Assembly (NCBI GenBank): GCA_959347315.1 | Contig: OY365806.1 | Location: forward strand, 25,057,400 to 25,121,399 | DNA: 64,000 nucleotides | DNA from: Bimastos eiseni | Lineage: Eukaryota > Annelida > Clitellata > Crassiclitellata > Lumbricidae | Reading direction: 5' to 3' | Shown here: positions 46,385-55,810 of the stretch, piece after piece | Position numbering within the stretch: the first letter of the stretch is position 1 | How the letters are laid out: every line of letters starts with the position of its first letter | The notes under the pieces: generated by a model | Seen by the model: the letters and a program-made list of their open reading frames with translations, nothing else | The model's database searches: none | What the model was told of the DNA's origin: nothing | Program-made: the position numbers and the translations under genes

Positions 46385-47219
46385 TGTAACGGAACGGGGC
46401 CTATTCGACAGTGACCAGGATGACGACTTGCAGCCCCATCCGATATGGGGGTAGTTCGTGTTGCAGTCCGCTGAGTAAGGCTTCAGTGGTTTGCTGAAGA
46501 CTAACCATTTAAGGTTTAAATAGCTCCTTTCTGGATGACGCTTGGAATAAGACACGCTTGTTCGATAATCTTCTTTTAATGTACAACGGAAAACAATACT
46601 TCTGTAGCGCCGATTCGGAAACAGTCCGTCTCTCACTCCCTCAATACGCCCTACGTCGATAACTAACGAGTAATTACAACGCTACGTCAATGGCTGACGG
46701 CGACTACTATGCTACGTCAATGGCTGACGGCGACGACTATATCCACGACGACTATCGCAAGCCACGACGACTATTCGTGCTTCCTAGGCGCCGAGACTGC
46801 AAGGCCGAAGCCGAATCTACTAGGCTCCTCGATGACGATCTCCAGACGACGGCGACGACCACGATCCTACGACGACTCTCCGATGACGACTCTCCCCGAT
46901 GACACTACTCTCTTTTATACTAATTTGCTGTAGATAGTAGATGATACACAGTAGATAGGAGACAGTAGACAGTAGAGACTACACAGTAGATAGGAGACAG
47001 TAGACAGTAGAGACTACACAGTGGATAGTAGATAATACACAGTAGATAGGATACAGTAGATAGTAGATATCTACAGTAGATAGTAGATAGACTACAGTAG
47101 ATAGTAGATATCTACAGTAGATAGATACCAAAGAAGAAAGAACACAGTAGACAGGCGTACACAACAGGCAGACACTACAGCAGGCCGACACCAGGTAGGC
47201 GTACCTCTTAACCGTTACA
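46385..47219 (-). repeat. 5' LTR of the Ty3-type element
   Basis: 835 bp, TGTAACGG..CCGTTACA. Transcription would run towards lower coordinates. TATAAAAG at 46912-46919 (minus) is a likely core promoter. The upstream part consists of GTAGATA/CAGTAGA words that may act as an enhancer-like array (inference). Confidence 0.95.
46912..46919 (-). promoter_or_regulatory. TATA box in 5' LTR
   Basis: TATAAAAG on the minus strand about 300 bp inside the LTR, in a suitable position to define the U3/R boundary. Confidence 0.55.
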
Positions 47220-48780
47220 ATATCAATGTCTTGTTGCATGTATCTCCCCTTTCTTTGAACTAGCTGAGTAAATTAAATCTTAAAAATAATTAAGTGGGCT
47301 TCGTCTAATGGACAGAAAACCATTCACTGTCGCATATATTTCAGGACAATTAGGCCTACGCGAAAAAAAACCTTATGGTCTCCGAAGCAGAATTGGACCA
47401 CGTCACAAGCATTTGAACAATGTAGGGCCTACAATCCACGGGAAAAGCAGAAAATTAACAATGAAAGCCAGGCGAAAATATGAGACCACGGAGACGATTA
47501 TTTAACCGATTTTTCTATAAGGATCGAAATGTTGGACAACGTGAAAGAAATCAAGAGCAGTTAAGAATGACTCACGGCAGAAACTAGTTGGACATCGGAG
47601 GTCATCTCTTCGTACTCATCGCCGCCAAATGGCTGGCGTCAAGAATTGATGATGACGGAGTAATGTTTGTTGTATGACTGTGACTGTGTTTTATGTGGTG
47701 GCGGTGGTTCGTCCCGTGAGCCTGATGCTGACATAAGCGTGTAGGCCTATACCCGTTACGCTGATTAGAGACATTAGTTATTACAGTATACAGTGTCACC
47801 TCTGTAAATAAATTACTGAGGAAGAGCTGGAAATTGTGCGCTAGATAAACAACGAAGGAAAAGTCAATGGGGTTTCTTTCGCTGGATTCTGGGTCCTGTG
47901 TATTTTAGAAAAAAGTGGATCAGTTACACGACATTCGACCGAGTTCGACGAAACTGGCCCTATTGGCCTACTAACCCATATTCAGATGGGGAGACGATGG
48001 GGCGAAGACGGACTGACGAACGGATGGAGTCCGGGAACGGAAGGAGAGATTCCATCTCCCTTACGCTCCTCACTAAGGGAGAACGGTATCGATGATACAA
48101 GAGCAGCGCTGTTGATGTCACCTACACAATGCATGCGGATAGAGAGGTGGGAAGGAGAGGGAAAAAGCGAGTGGCTCTACTATTGTACTTGTAGCTAGTA
48201 CTAGCTGCCTTATAGATTCAGTGTGAGTTTAGTTTGACTAACAAATAGTGAATAATTAATTAAAAGCCAGGAATTAGATGTGGTTCATCCGCCGTCTGTG
48301 CTACAACAGATTCGTCGTTTTGAGGATATTGTGATAATGAGCAAATAGACGTGTAACAGCGATCTTCAGGAATTATATCTACGGCATAAAATGTCTTATT
48401 TATGGATGTTTCTGCAGGTAAAACGGAATGAAGATAACGTTGTTTGGTTGTCGGTTGTCAATCATCTCGACATCGGATGAAGAAGCTGTGTCAACGTATA
48501 ATGGAAATGAGCGGTTGCAGAGGCGGTTGCAGAGATTTCCAAGTGTTCATCGTGTGTACCTCCAAGTGTTCATCGTGTGTACCTTCAAGTGTTCTCATGT
48601 ATTGTTATCGCTTTTGTTATCTCTTTCCGCAGATGAAACAATACATGTCCATTGAACAGCAGACTGTTCGTTTCACCGGTCGACCGACTGACGACTGACC
48701 CGCGATATCCTATACACATGAAGAAAAGAGAATATTAAGCCATGCTTGGCTTACGTAACAACTGAAATTTAATATCGCCC
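47220..48780. other. Intergenic, nothing recognised
   Basis: No exon supported. A 24-bp unit containing CAAGTGTTCATCGTGTGTAC is repeated about 2.5 times at 48540-48595. TAGGCCTA octamers lie near 47351 and 47741. Confidence 0.5.
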
Positions 48781-48966
48781 TTCTTCCAACATCTTTTGCT
48801 CAGAAGGCGCATCTGCAGTTATACTGCACAGCAATTATGCGCGAAGGACTTGCTCATGGTCCCGACACAGTGACTTCTTGGACGAGGGTCGAACCCGCAC
48901 ACTCAGCGCACACTTACCACTCTTAGCATTACCTTAGCATTACCGCTCTTAGCAATCGGCCACCGT
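48780..48966 (-). mobile_element. tRNA-derived SINE
   Basis: On the minus strand an A-box region GGTGGCCGATTGCTAAGAGC (48944-48963) and a perfect B box GGGTTCGACCC (48886-48896) define a tRNA-like head. Between them GGTAATGCTAAG-type words are duplicated, so the spacing is longer than in a real tRNA. The downstream body TCACTGTGTCGGGACCATGA is typical SINE tail sequence; its 3' limit is uncertain. Confidence 0.65.
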
Positions 48967-48987
48967 TCCACACAATCCTCCATACGA

Positions 48988-49263
48988 TCATACGACCGTA
49001 ATCGTAATTTCGAAACTTCTAAAGCGCCACCTGAAAGTTAAGCGCAAGGCACCAGTCGTAAAAGGGTGAGACAAGAGGATGATTGGGTAAAGCGGGTTGG
49101 CTCGATGGTGAAGAGTTTGAGAAGATATTTGAGCTGGGAATATATACGGTAGGGCCTTGAAATGGATACGCTCAGGAATTTTTAGCCAGTGGAGTGATTT
49201 GAGCATTTTAGTGATGCGATGATGCTTGGGTGTTCTGGGGACGGATCCGGCTAGTGCCCACAA
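48988..49263 (-). pseudogene. LINE (CR1/L2-like) RT C-terminal fragment
   Basis: The frame reads HHRITKMLKSLHWLKIPERI then HFKAL, matching the 'ITPxLKxLHWLPxxxRIxFK' signature downstream of the RT domain in L2/CR1/Jockey LINEs. The rest is degenerate. It sits next to the SINE, whose tail might derive from a related LINE; this is inference. Confidence 0.7.
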
Positions 49264-50310
49264 GGTAAAATAACCTCAGGCAGGAATAATGGGTACATAT
49301 TTAGGCCTATTTATCTGTCTATTTGTTATGAAAATTTCTGTAGTTAACCTTCAAGATATTTGCTCTCTGGCGCTGCCAACATTAATCTACACGATGTTGG
49401 AGCAAACATGATCAGATAATCAGTCGAACACAGAAACATCTCGAATAATAGATTACAAGAAGAGTTACTACTGACAAGATCCCGCACACACGTAGAGCCC
49501 AGACAACCAGGGCTAAAAGTGGGACGGTTGAAACGGTATGCCATGCCGGCATCTCTCCTGGTCGACTGCAAAGCATACCGGCACTTCTTCAGTCCAAAGA
49601 GCAGGAGAGGGGAATGGTTCTTGTAACCACGCATACCTGCATCTCCTTTTCCCACTTCAAGCCCTGCAGACAACAGACTAATGATGGTTGGTACGTAATT
49701 CAAGGTTCCTGATTCCTGTAGCGTCGAAGTAGAGAAGCGAAGACAGGCAACACGGTACTCGCCTCGGTCGATCGTAGCAACGACTTACGGTTTAACAGGT
49801 TAAATCTAACATTGGTTGCAAATTGAGACCCAAAAGGGATAAGAATCCCACCAGATAGAGACACCCAAGTAAAGAGCATATAGGGGCCTAACTTATCAAA
49901 AACAAAACAGGACAGCTGATGAATAGAAGTGATATACATTGAATAGCACCGTTAATTTAGTCCTTAATTAATCGCATAAAATTGATCACATCACAATCAT
50001 ATATAGTGGATGAATAATTAGACCAAAATTTATCTGAAGTATCGGTTCAAACGAGAACTTGGCCAAAAAACTAGACTCGAAAGGAATAGAACTTATAAAG
50101 AATAAAGATGGTCATAAAAACGCACAATTAAATATATTGAGTTAACAGTTGATTGGATGGGCCTATGAGTAAGGTGCGCAACCCTATTTTTTAAATACTT
50201 AAAGCTAGTATCATAGACAAATTTCCTGTGGAATTTGATTTCAATATGAGGAGCTAGAAGATATAATATAAAACGTGGCATGAATTGGCACGAACCTTTA
50301 TGAGGCTTAT
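49264..50310. other. 3' side of the small secretory gene
   Basis: A strong minus-strand acceptor, TTAGTCTGTTGTCTGCAG, lies at about 49672-49690 with an open segment after it (49344-49671). It might be a downstream exon of the gene at 50318-50716. In the phase left by the donor at 50339 the segment reads about 26 residues to a stop; in another frame it is open for over 100 codons. No family is recognised. Confidence 0.3.
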
Positions 50311-50317
50311 TTTAGCC

Positions 50318-50716
50318 CTAAAATGGACGCGAACTCACTTCACTGGGAAAGTGGCGTAGGTCATCCAGTGCAGAGAATTTCTTCCTCATTCCCTGCAGCA
50401 GAGGATTATCTTCTAGTGAAGGAGATCTAATGGTGGAAGACGAGGACGATCCTTTCTCGAAGATTCGACGCAAGAGGCGGTTGAGGGCCAATCCGGATGG
50501 AGCATGGGCAACTGCGCTTGGCTGCGTGGCACCACTCCCTAATAGCAAGGTCCTTTTCAACTCACTCCAGTCGCTGCCAAGGTCGTCCGAACGAAGGATC
50601 TTCGATGATAAAGCCTGTGGAAAGACTTCCCTCGGCTCAGCAGACGATCTAAATGTCGCGATCGCCAAAACGAGGCCCGCTGACACCAAAGCGAGGTTTC
50701 TTGCTGATAGCGCCAT
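50318..50716 (-). CDS. Small secreted precursor, candidate prohormone
   Basis: 132 codons from an ATG in good context (CAAGATGG). Residues 1-26 form a signal peptide: a basic start, a hydrophobic LALVSAGLVLAIA core and a small-residue cleavage zone (RSSA). The rest is hydrophilic, cysteine-free and has dibasic sites at LKR|TLLLG, LLRR|IFEKG and MRKK|FSALDD, the layout of a neuropeptide or hormone precursor cleaved by prohormone convertases. The last peptide would be FSALDDLRHFPSE.... A GAA|GTGAGT donor match at 50339 lies six codons before the TAG, so the gene may splice onward and the last six residues may be intronic. There is no C-terminal Gly for amidation in the unspliced form. I do not recognise the family. 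It could also be a small secreted protein that is not processed. Confidence 0.6.
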   Translation of the reverse strand: MALSARNLALVSAGLVLAIATFRSSAEPREVFPQALSSKILRSDDLGSDWSELKRTLLLGSGATQPSAVAHAPSGLALNRLLRRIFEKGSSSSSTIRSPSLEDNPLLQGMRKKFSALDDLRHFPSEVSSRPF

Positions 50717-50752
50717 CTTGCGTTCAGTGAGTGAAACGATGGACCGCGCTGC

Positions 50753-50761
50753 CTATAAATA
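50753..50761 (-). promoter_or_regulatory. TATA box of the secretory gene
   Basis: TATTTATAG on the minus strand, 37 bases before the ATG, leaves room for a transcription start about 25-30 bp downstream and a very short 5' UTR. On the plus strand the same bases read CTATAAATA, so the element could work in both directions. Confidence 0.55.
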
Positions 50762-50763
50762 GG

Positions 50764-52398
50764 AATCGCCTCCTATCACCTCCAGTGATCCCACGCACAA
50801 AACTTGACAGATCTTCGGTACTCTAACAACTCCTCCTCCAGTTCTTCCTCCCACTCCTCCTCTTTATCCTCCTCCATCTCCTCTTTCTCCTCCCCCTCTT
50901 CCTCCTGCTCCTATTCCTGCAGTCGACGCTTCCTGCTTTTCTTTCGTAGTCATCCTGCTGCTGATAAGTGAGAGAGACAGAGAGACAGTTTTAGGGACTG
51001 GAGTGAATGGCGGGTTGCCTCGTTCCAATTAAGCCGTCAGTCGACATTTCAGGTGACTGATTTAATCACCGAACACACATCTAGCGGACGATGCGAACGA
51101 GGAGAAGACAGAAACAAACAGAGGGAGAGACATTCGACAAATGAGCAACAGAGGGACATACGGACAGTGAGGCAGCTGAGCCGTCTAATCTGTGATTCCG
51201 TTACTCCGTCTTCATGTGTTTGTCTTTGAAATGTAACATGGATCGGATTCCGTTCATCTGACTTGGTTAGGGTTATTGAAATTCTGTCAGACGACCAACT
51301 TCATTCCGGTTTCCACTCACGAAGGAAGCTACCATCACCCACAATCAACTACAACCGCATCCATTCACTACTTTCTCTTTCCATCATTCACATAATCCTT
51401 TCCATCAGTCTTCTTATTCTCCATTTTCTTATAGGCCTACCTCAGCCTTCTATCTATTGAAGTTTTCTTTAGCACGTTTCCTTTACATAAATCCTTATTG
51501 TCTTTTTATTCTGGTCCTCCAACGCAACCTAAAGATTTCAATCGATTCAAATTTGGTAAAATTTTTACGACAAGGTTAAACCAGATTTTGAATCAACTTT
51601 GTTGTGTTTTTAGGTCACTTTAGTTTTTCTGACAAGAAGTAGGTCTAAACGGGTCTACAATTAATTGTTGACTGAATTTAAGGAAGTAGCTTAGTCGCAC
51701 GAATTGTGGCCGACCATTTCTTCATGAATTAGAGGCCCGACTATTTGACATCCGCAAACAACATATATAGCAATATGTATATATAGCAAAATATATGGCA
51801 AAATATATAGGCACTCGGTCAATAGGTGCCCCCATAGTACATAGTCAAGGACATGAAACCTTAATTTGACACGCAGGTCGGCATCTCGGCCTGGTGTTCT
51901 GTATCTCACATTGACGAGAGGACTCGCTGACCAGGGACGACCCACTTTGGACAAACTGAGACACTAGGGCTTCAGACATGGGAGAGATAATAACAACACA
52001 CGTTCAATCGGCTGAAATTTGGGGGATATAAGCTACTCCATCCTCCGCACTCCAACTTTTGGGGGACCGTCCCTCGCTGCCCCCCCCCCTCTAAGTCTCC
52101 GCCCGTGGTCATGACAAGCAGCATGAACCTACACAATAAAGTATGAAACAGATATAATCCTTTATGACTTCATCATTTAAAGAATACGATACTCACAACA
52201 AGTATGACAATAAAGCATGCCATATAGTAGTAGTCCAGTCACTTGTAGCAGAGGCTTTTCCCACCAGAATACTGAAATAGATGAAGTCTCCGAGTCCCAA
52301 CTTCACTCCAGCTACATAAATACATTGAATTATGATACAAGACCAAGTAAGAGTTTAATAGCACAAAGCTGGATCTGTCGAAAATGTAAATCTACCAA
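50764..52398. other. Intergenic, nothing recognised
   Basis: Pyrimidine-rich TCCTCCTCT DNA lies at 50825-50925 just upstream of the secretory gene. The rest is AT-rich with no supported exon. A C9 homopolymer lies near 52080. Confidence 0.5.
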
Positions 52399-52404
52399 TT
52401 TATT
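52399..52404 (-). terminator. Poly(A) signal AATAAA
   Basis: AATAAA on the minus strand, 25 bases after the proposed stop codon of the unrecognised gene. It supports that stop being in a terminal exon. Confidence 0.45.
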
Positions 52405-52428
52405 TAGCGAAAGCATATAATTATGGCC

Positions 52429-52526
52429 TCAGGAGATGGGCATCCCAAAGGTCATGGCAGCAACTTCCCCATCTCCCCTTGCCCTCTTCTTTGTAAACTT
52501 CTCCAATTTCTCAATGAGAGCTTTGC
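52429..52526 (-). CDS. Unrecognised gene, proposed terminal exon
   Basis: The open segment encodes KALIEKLEKFTKKRARGDGE and then VAAMTFGMPIS before TGA. An AG at 52527-52528 gives a phase that joins exon 3 (…LARGED+C). Its upstream pyrimidine tract is poor, and an alternative acceptor at 52552-52553 would add LEQMLHSSNRG-side residues in a phase that needs another exon. The lysine-rich helix and the AATAAA 25 bases downstream argue for a real 3' end. The exact left boundary is uncertain. Confidence 0.4.
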
Positions 52527-53169
52527 CTCTATTACTTGAATGGAGCATTTGCTCCAAGGTTTACATGGCGTAGAAGAGAATGGCCTTGACCATGCTCGTT
52601 TTTCAAACCACTGATCAGGCAAAATCCTTTGCCATCTACATAAATTGGCACAATTTGCACACCTACTTATGTCGCAGTTCTTGGTACGCTTTAAAGTTCA
52701 GTCTCACAGACACTATTGCTGTGTTGAACATAGATTAATTAATTCAGAACATATATATTTATATAGCACCATCAATTCTAGATATCTGTTCAGATACAAT
52801 CCATGGTTACGGTTTCCATGTAGCGTCGTTCAACCGAAAACGTGGGTTCATAAAAGTAGGTCAACCACTGAAGAGGCACAACACTGTACTGCAGTAAAGC
52901 ATGGGAAAGCTGGAAATTCACATCACCAAAGACATTTTCACAATAAGCAGCATACAACATACAGAGAAGTATGCGATGAAAGGAGCCCTACAGCAGGTCA
53001 AAAGAGACAGGCCAATTGGATACAAAGTCATGAAAACGTTCACAATGCTTGCATCAGAGAGACAAGATTATTCACCTGCACTTAACTCACGCGTGTGTCG
53101 GTTGTGTGCACACTGATATAATTGCACTCAACTTCAATATAAAAAAAGTCAAACTAATTCAAGACTTAC

Positions 53170-53499
53170 AGTCTTCTCCGCGTGCAAGCTGTTCCATGAT
53201 TTTTGTCAGTGAACGAGTTGTCCTTTTCTCTTTACTATCAGACACCTCAGCCTGGCCGATGTCTCCGTTTTCAGCATTCATGGAATCGCCTGTACCCTCG
53301 ATGTTCTCGTCCTCTAGGGGAGCTGTGGGAGAGTTCGACTGCCCGATCAAGTCCCTGTTATTACCATCACTTCCACCGTTCTCACTGGGATGACCCTCGA
53401 TCACAAAGCTGTTCCATCTTTCGGGTTCCGTGAGGTGAGGACTGGGGATAGGAGTTGGAGAGAACGAAGTCAACTGCTTAGACTTCTCAACTGCTTCAT
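53170..53499 (-). CDS. Unrecognised gene, exon 3
   Basis: 330 bp, entered at GGTTATAG|ATGAAG and left at GACT|GTAAGT. The incoming phase agrees exactly with exon 2. It encodes a low-complexity, Ser/Pro/Glu/Asn-rich stretch (SFSPTPIPSPHLTEPERW, then SENGGSDGNN, ENIEGTGDSM) ending in a basic helix-like RTTRSLTKIMEQLARGED. It looks like an intrinsically disordered linker followed by a short helical motif. No enzyme signature is present. Confidence 0.6.
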
Positions 53500-53916
53500 C
53501 TATAACCAACAACTGTTTCATTAATCTCACCTGATCTATTCACTTATGTAGCACTATTATAATTAAAAAATGCTTTCAGGTTGTTAATATATGTTAGCAT
53601 GGAAACGTTGACAACTCTCAGCACCACACCTTGCATTTGGCTCCAAGAGAAAATTTTCATCTCGTATGTTCAATTGAAATACAAAACCATAATTGAAATT
53701 TATGGCCAGTTACGCAAATTAGACATCTGACTATAAAGGCAAAAGCATTCAATCACTAAAGCAAAACAGAGACATTTGCTCACAGAGCTTGTCTTGCCTC
53801 TAGGCCAGGATTTGGATACAGTGATGCATGTAGTTGTGAGATGAGTGAGTTAAAAATGATATACTAAAACAATTTTAAGAGTTACTTACTAATAATCAAA
53901 CTGTTGAGTGTCTTAC

Positions 53917-53991
53917 CTGGCTTTGGCTTGTGGGAGTCTCCAGCTGAAGTTTCTTCTTCTTCGCTTACCCCATAGAACCAAATCATTCGTG
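53917..53991 (-). CDS. Unrecognised gene, exon 2
   Basis: A 75-bp exon between acceptor TTGTAG|CACG and donor CCAG|GTAAGA, phase 1 on both sides. It encodes TRMIWFYGVSEEEE then TSAGDSHKPKP. The aromatic RMIWFYG core is the most family-specific part of the protein. Confidence 0.6.
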
Positions 53992-54893
53992 CTACAACAT
54001 ATCCAAATTTGAATATAGTCACTGCCAGATAACTTCTAATTGATAAATTGTTCGAGGAAAATAAAACTATTAGAATTATCTGTCATACTGGGATTTAAAT
54101 CAAAAACAAAACAGAGCAAATTGTTCGAGCCTATATGCAAACATGATTGAAATAAAAGGGGACATCTGAATACACATAATATTAACATAATATTATCGGA
54201 ACAATTTCAGGGGTAAAGTATCACATCTGCTGAGTTCAAAATTCAATACCAGGTGACGTTGGATTGTAAGGCTAGTTAATAATAAACACGAAAATAAATT
54301 ATTACAAAAAGAAACAAAATAATAGGAAGAGCAGTCCCTTGTACGAAAACCTCAGGAAGCAAAAGGCAGTCATGGGTATGAAGTGCTAGCAGCCCCACTT
54401 TCCTCGACCTCAGCATATACGACCAGGTAGCCAGTCCTCTCCCTCATCGGCTAATTTACCACTGACAGTGTAAATGCAGTGGCTTATTATAACTAAACTG
54501 GTTGGTGCAGGGAGAAGGTCAGACCGAAATCTCGAACAAAAATTCTGACTTTGTGGGATATCAATCCTCAACTTCTCCATTGACCACCCAGAATGCTAAC
54601 TACATGACAATTGCAAAACCAACAAATGAGAGAAAATGGTAAATTTTTTCAACCAAATGGATTGCATGAATAGGACAAAAATATTGCAAAAATTATTATG
54701 GTCAGATACATTTCTGCACTATTATATAAACATATTCTTTTTATAAAGGAAAAATATTTACAAACTAGCTCGAATAACATTAAACTAAGTTTAAATTAGT
54801 TCCAAACAAACATTTAAAAGTTACAATGATTAGAAAACTAGTCTTAATCTAAAAAGTGAAATTTATTCTTGAGAAACCACTGAAACAACTTAC

Positions 54894-55014
54894 TTGAATA
54901 CACAAGCGAGGGAAACAAAAGTTCCTCTCTCTCTGTTGGGCGGTTTCTACCAGGATTCGCAGACGCCCCATTGAACATAGCACTACTGTCAGATCTACGA
55001 AGTTCAACAATCAT
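54894..55014 (-). CDS. Unrecognised gene, exon 1 with start codon
   Basis: 121 bp from ATG to TTCAA|GTAAGT. The codon immediately before the ATG is an in-frame TAA, so this ATG is the first possible start in the exon. It encodes MIVELRRSDSSAMFNGAS, then a basic/acidic stretch and EELLFPSLVYS. There is no signal peptide or membrane segment. Exons 1-3 join in consistent phases (1-1-1), which is hard to obtain by chance, and give about 175 residues; with the proposed last exon about 207. I do not recognise the family; a nuclear or cytosolic regulatory protein with a disordered middle would fit. Confidence 0.58.
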
Positions 55015-55810
55015 TTAACAGCGATCTAACAAGTTCAAAATTTTTAGCAGCCCTGCTGAAATTCGTACAGGTGAACATAATTTTTGCAGGTGTTGTCTAG
55101 TAGAAATAGCACACGTGAAGAAATTAGTTAACAGAAGAGGTAGCCTGCTCATTTAGCAAAAAATTTAAGATAGTGCCATGCACCAGTAACCCAGAAAATT
55201 ATAATTTAAATAATAATGCCTAAATTCCCTTTTGCGCCATGTCTATCAGGGTCGGCTCCGGGCATAGGCGACATATAGGAAGCCGCATAAGGCGCCAAAT
55301 TTTAGGGGCGCCGAAGTTTAGGGATAATACGGTCATGTTTTCAGGAATAACATTTTATGATGATTCAAAAGAAACTCATAAATTAGTTATTAAAAACTAG
55401 TTTTAGGTTAGTTTCAAGAACGATATTCAATCTCCAAACAACTCATTGAATCTCCCGCTCTTTCCCTGTTAATTTTCCTATGTCAGTATCATCTATATAT
55501 TTTGAAAAACATTTTATGTGTCGCGTGGAGCGTGTGCCTGACCACCTATTTCTCACATCTTATTGTTCATGCAACGGGGTGGGGCGCTCTTATATAGATG
55601 AATGCCATTTCGATGGTACTTCGATATATCGTATATGTTAGTTTTATGGCGAGAGAAGGCCAAAAAGCATTGTGCCAGGTTTAAACAAGAGTAACAAGAT
55701 TCTTGAAGAATGCAACTTATACAACAATAATTTATTTTTTTACCAAAAAAATTTGCCGCCCCTCGGACAAGAACCGCCTGGAGCGGTTCGCCCCCTTCGC
55801 TACGCCACTG
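55015..55810. mobile_element. Transposon ends upstream of the LINE
   Basis: CAGGGTCGGCTCCGGGCATA at 55251 resembles a DNA-transposon left end. GCCGCCCCTCGG..CTTCGCTACGCCACTG ending at 55810 resembles the right end of a different hAT-type element. The two termini do not match each other and I see no shared target duplication, so these are partial or nested remnants. Confidence 0.35.

Larger units (their letters stand above)
41434..47219 (-). mobile_element. Young non-autonomous Ty3/Gypsy LTR retrotransposon
   Basis: A 5,786-bp element lies in minus orientation, bounded by two 835-bp LTRs with TGTAACGG..CCGTTACA ends and flanked by ATAT (41430-41433 and 47220-47223), a plausible 4-bp target duplication. 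From 5' to 3' it has a primer-binding site, gag with a CCHC knuckle, an aspartic protease, only the first part of RT, RNase H, and a short pol tail. The order protease-RT-RNase H is that of Ty3/Gypsy. The LTRs differ at about four positions by eye, implying a recent insertion. The RT core and the integrase are absent and gag is frameshifted, so this copy cannot move without help in trans. Confidence 0.92.

Noticed and set aside
49344..49703. 119-codon minus-strand frame as an independent gene
   Set aside because: It lacks a clear start, and the strong splice acceptor within it suggests at most an exon; kept only as a possible downstream exon of the secretory gene.
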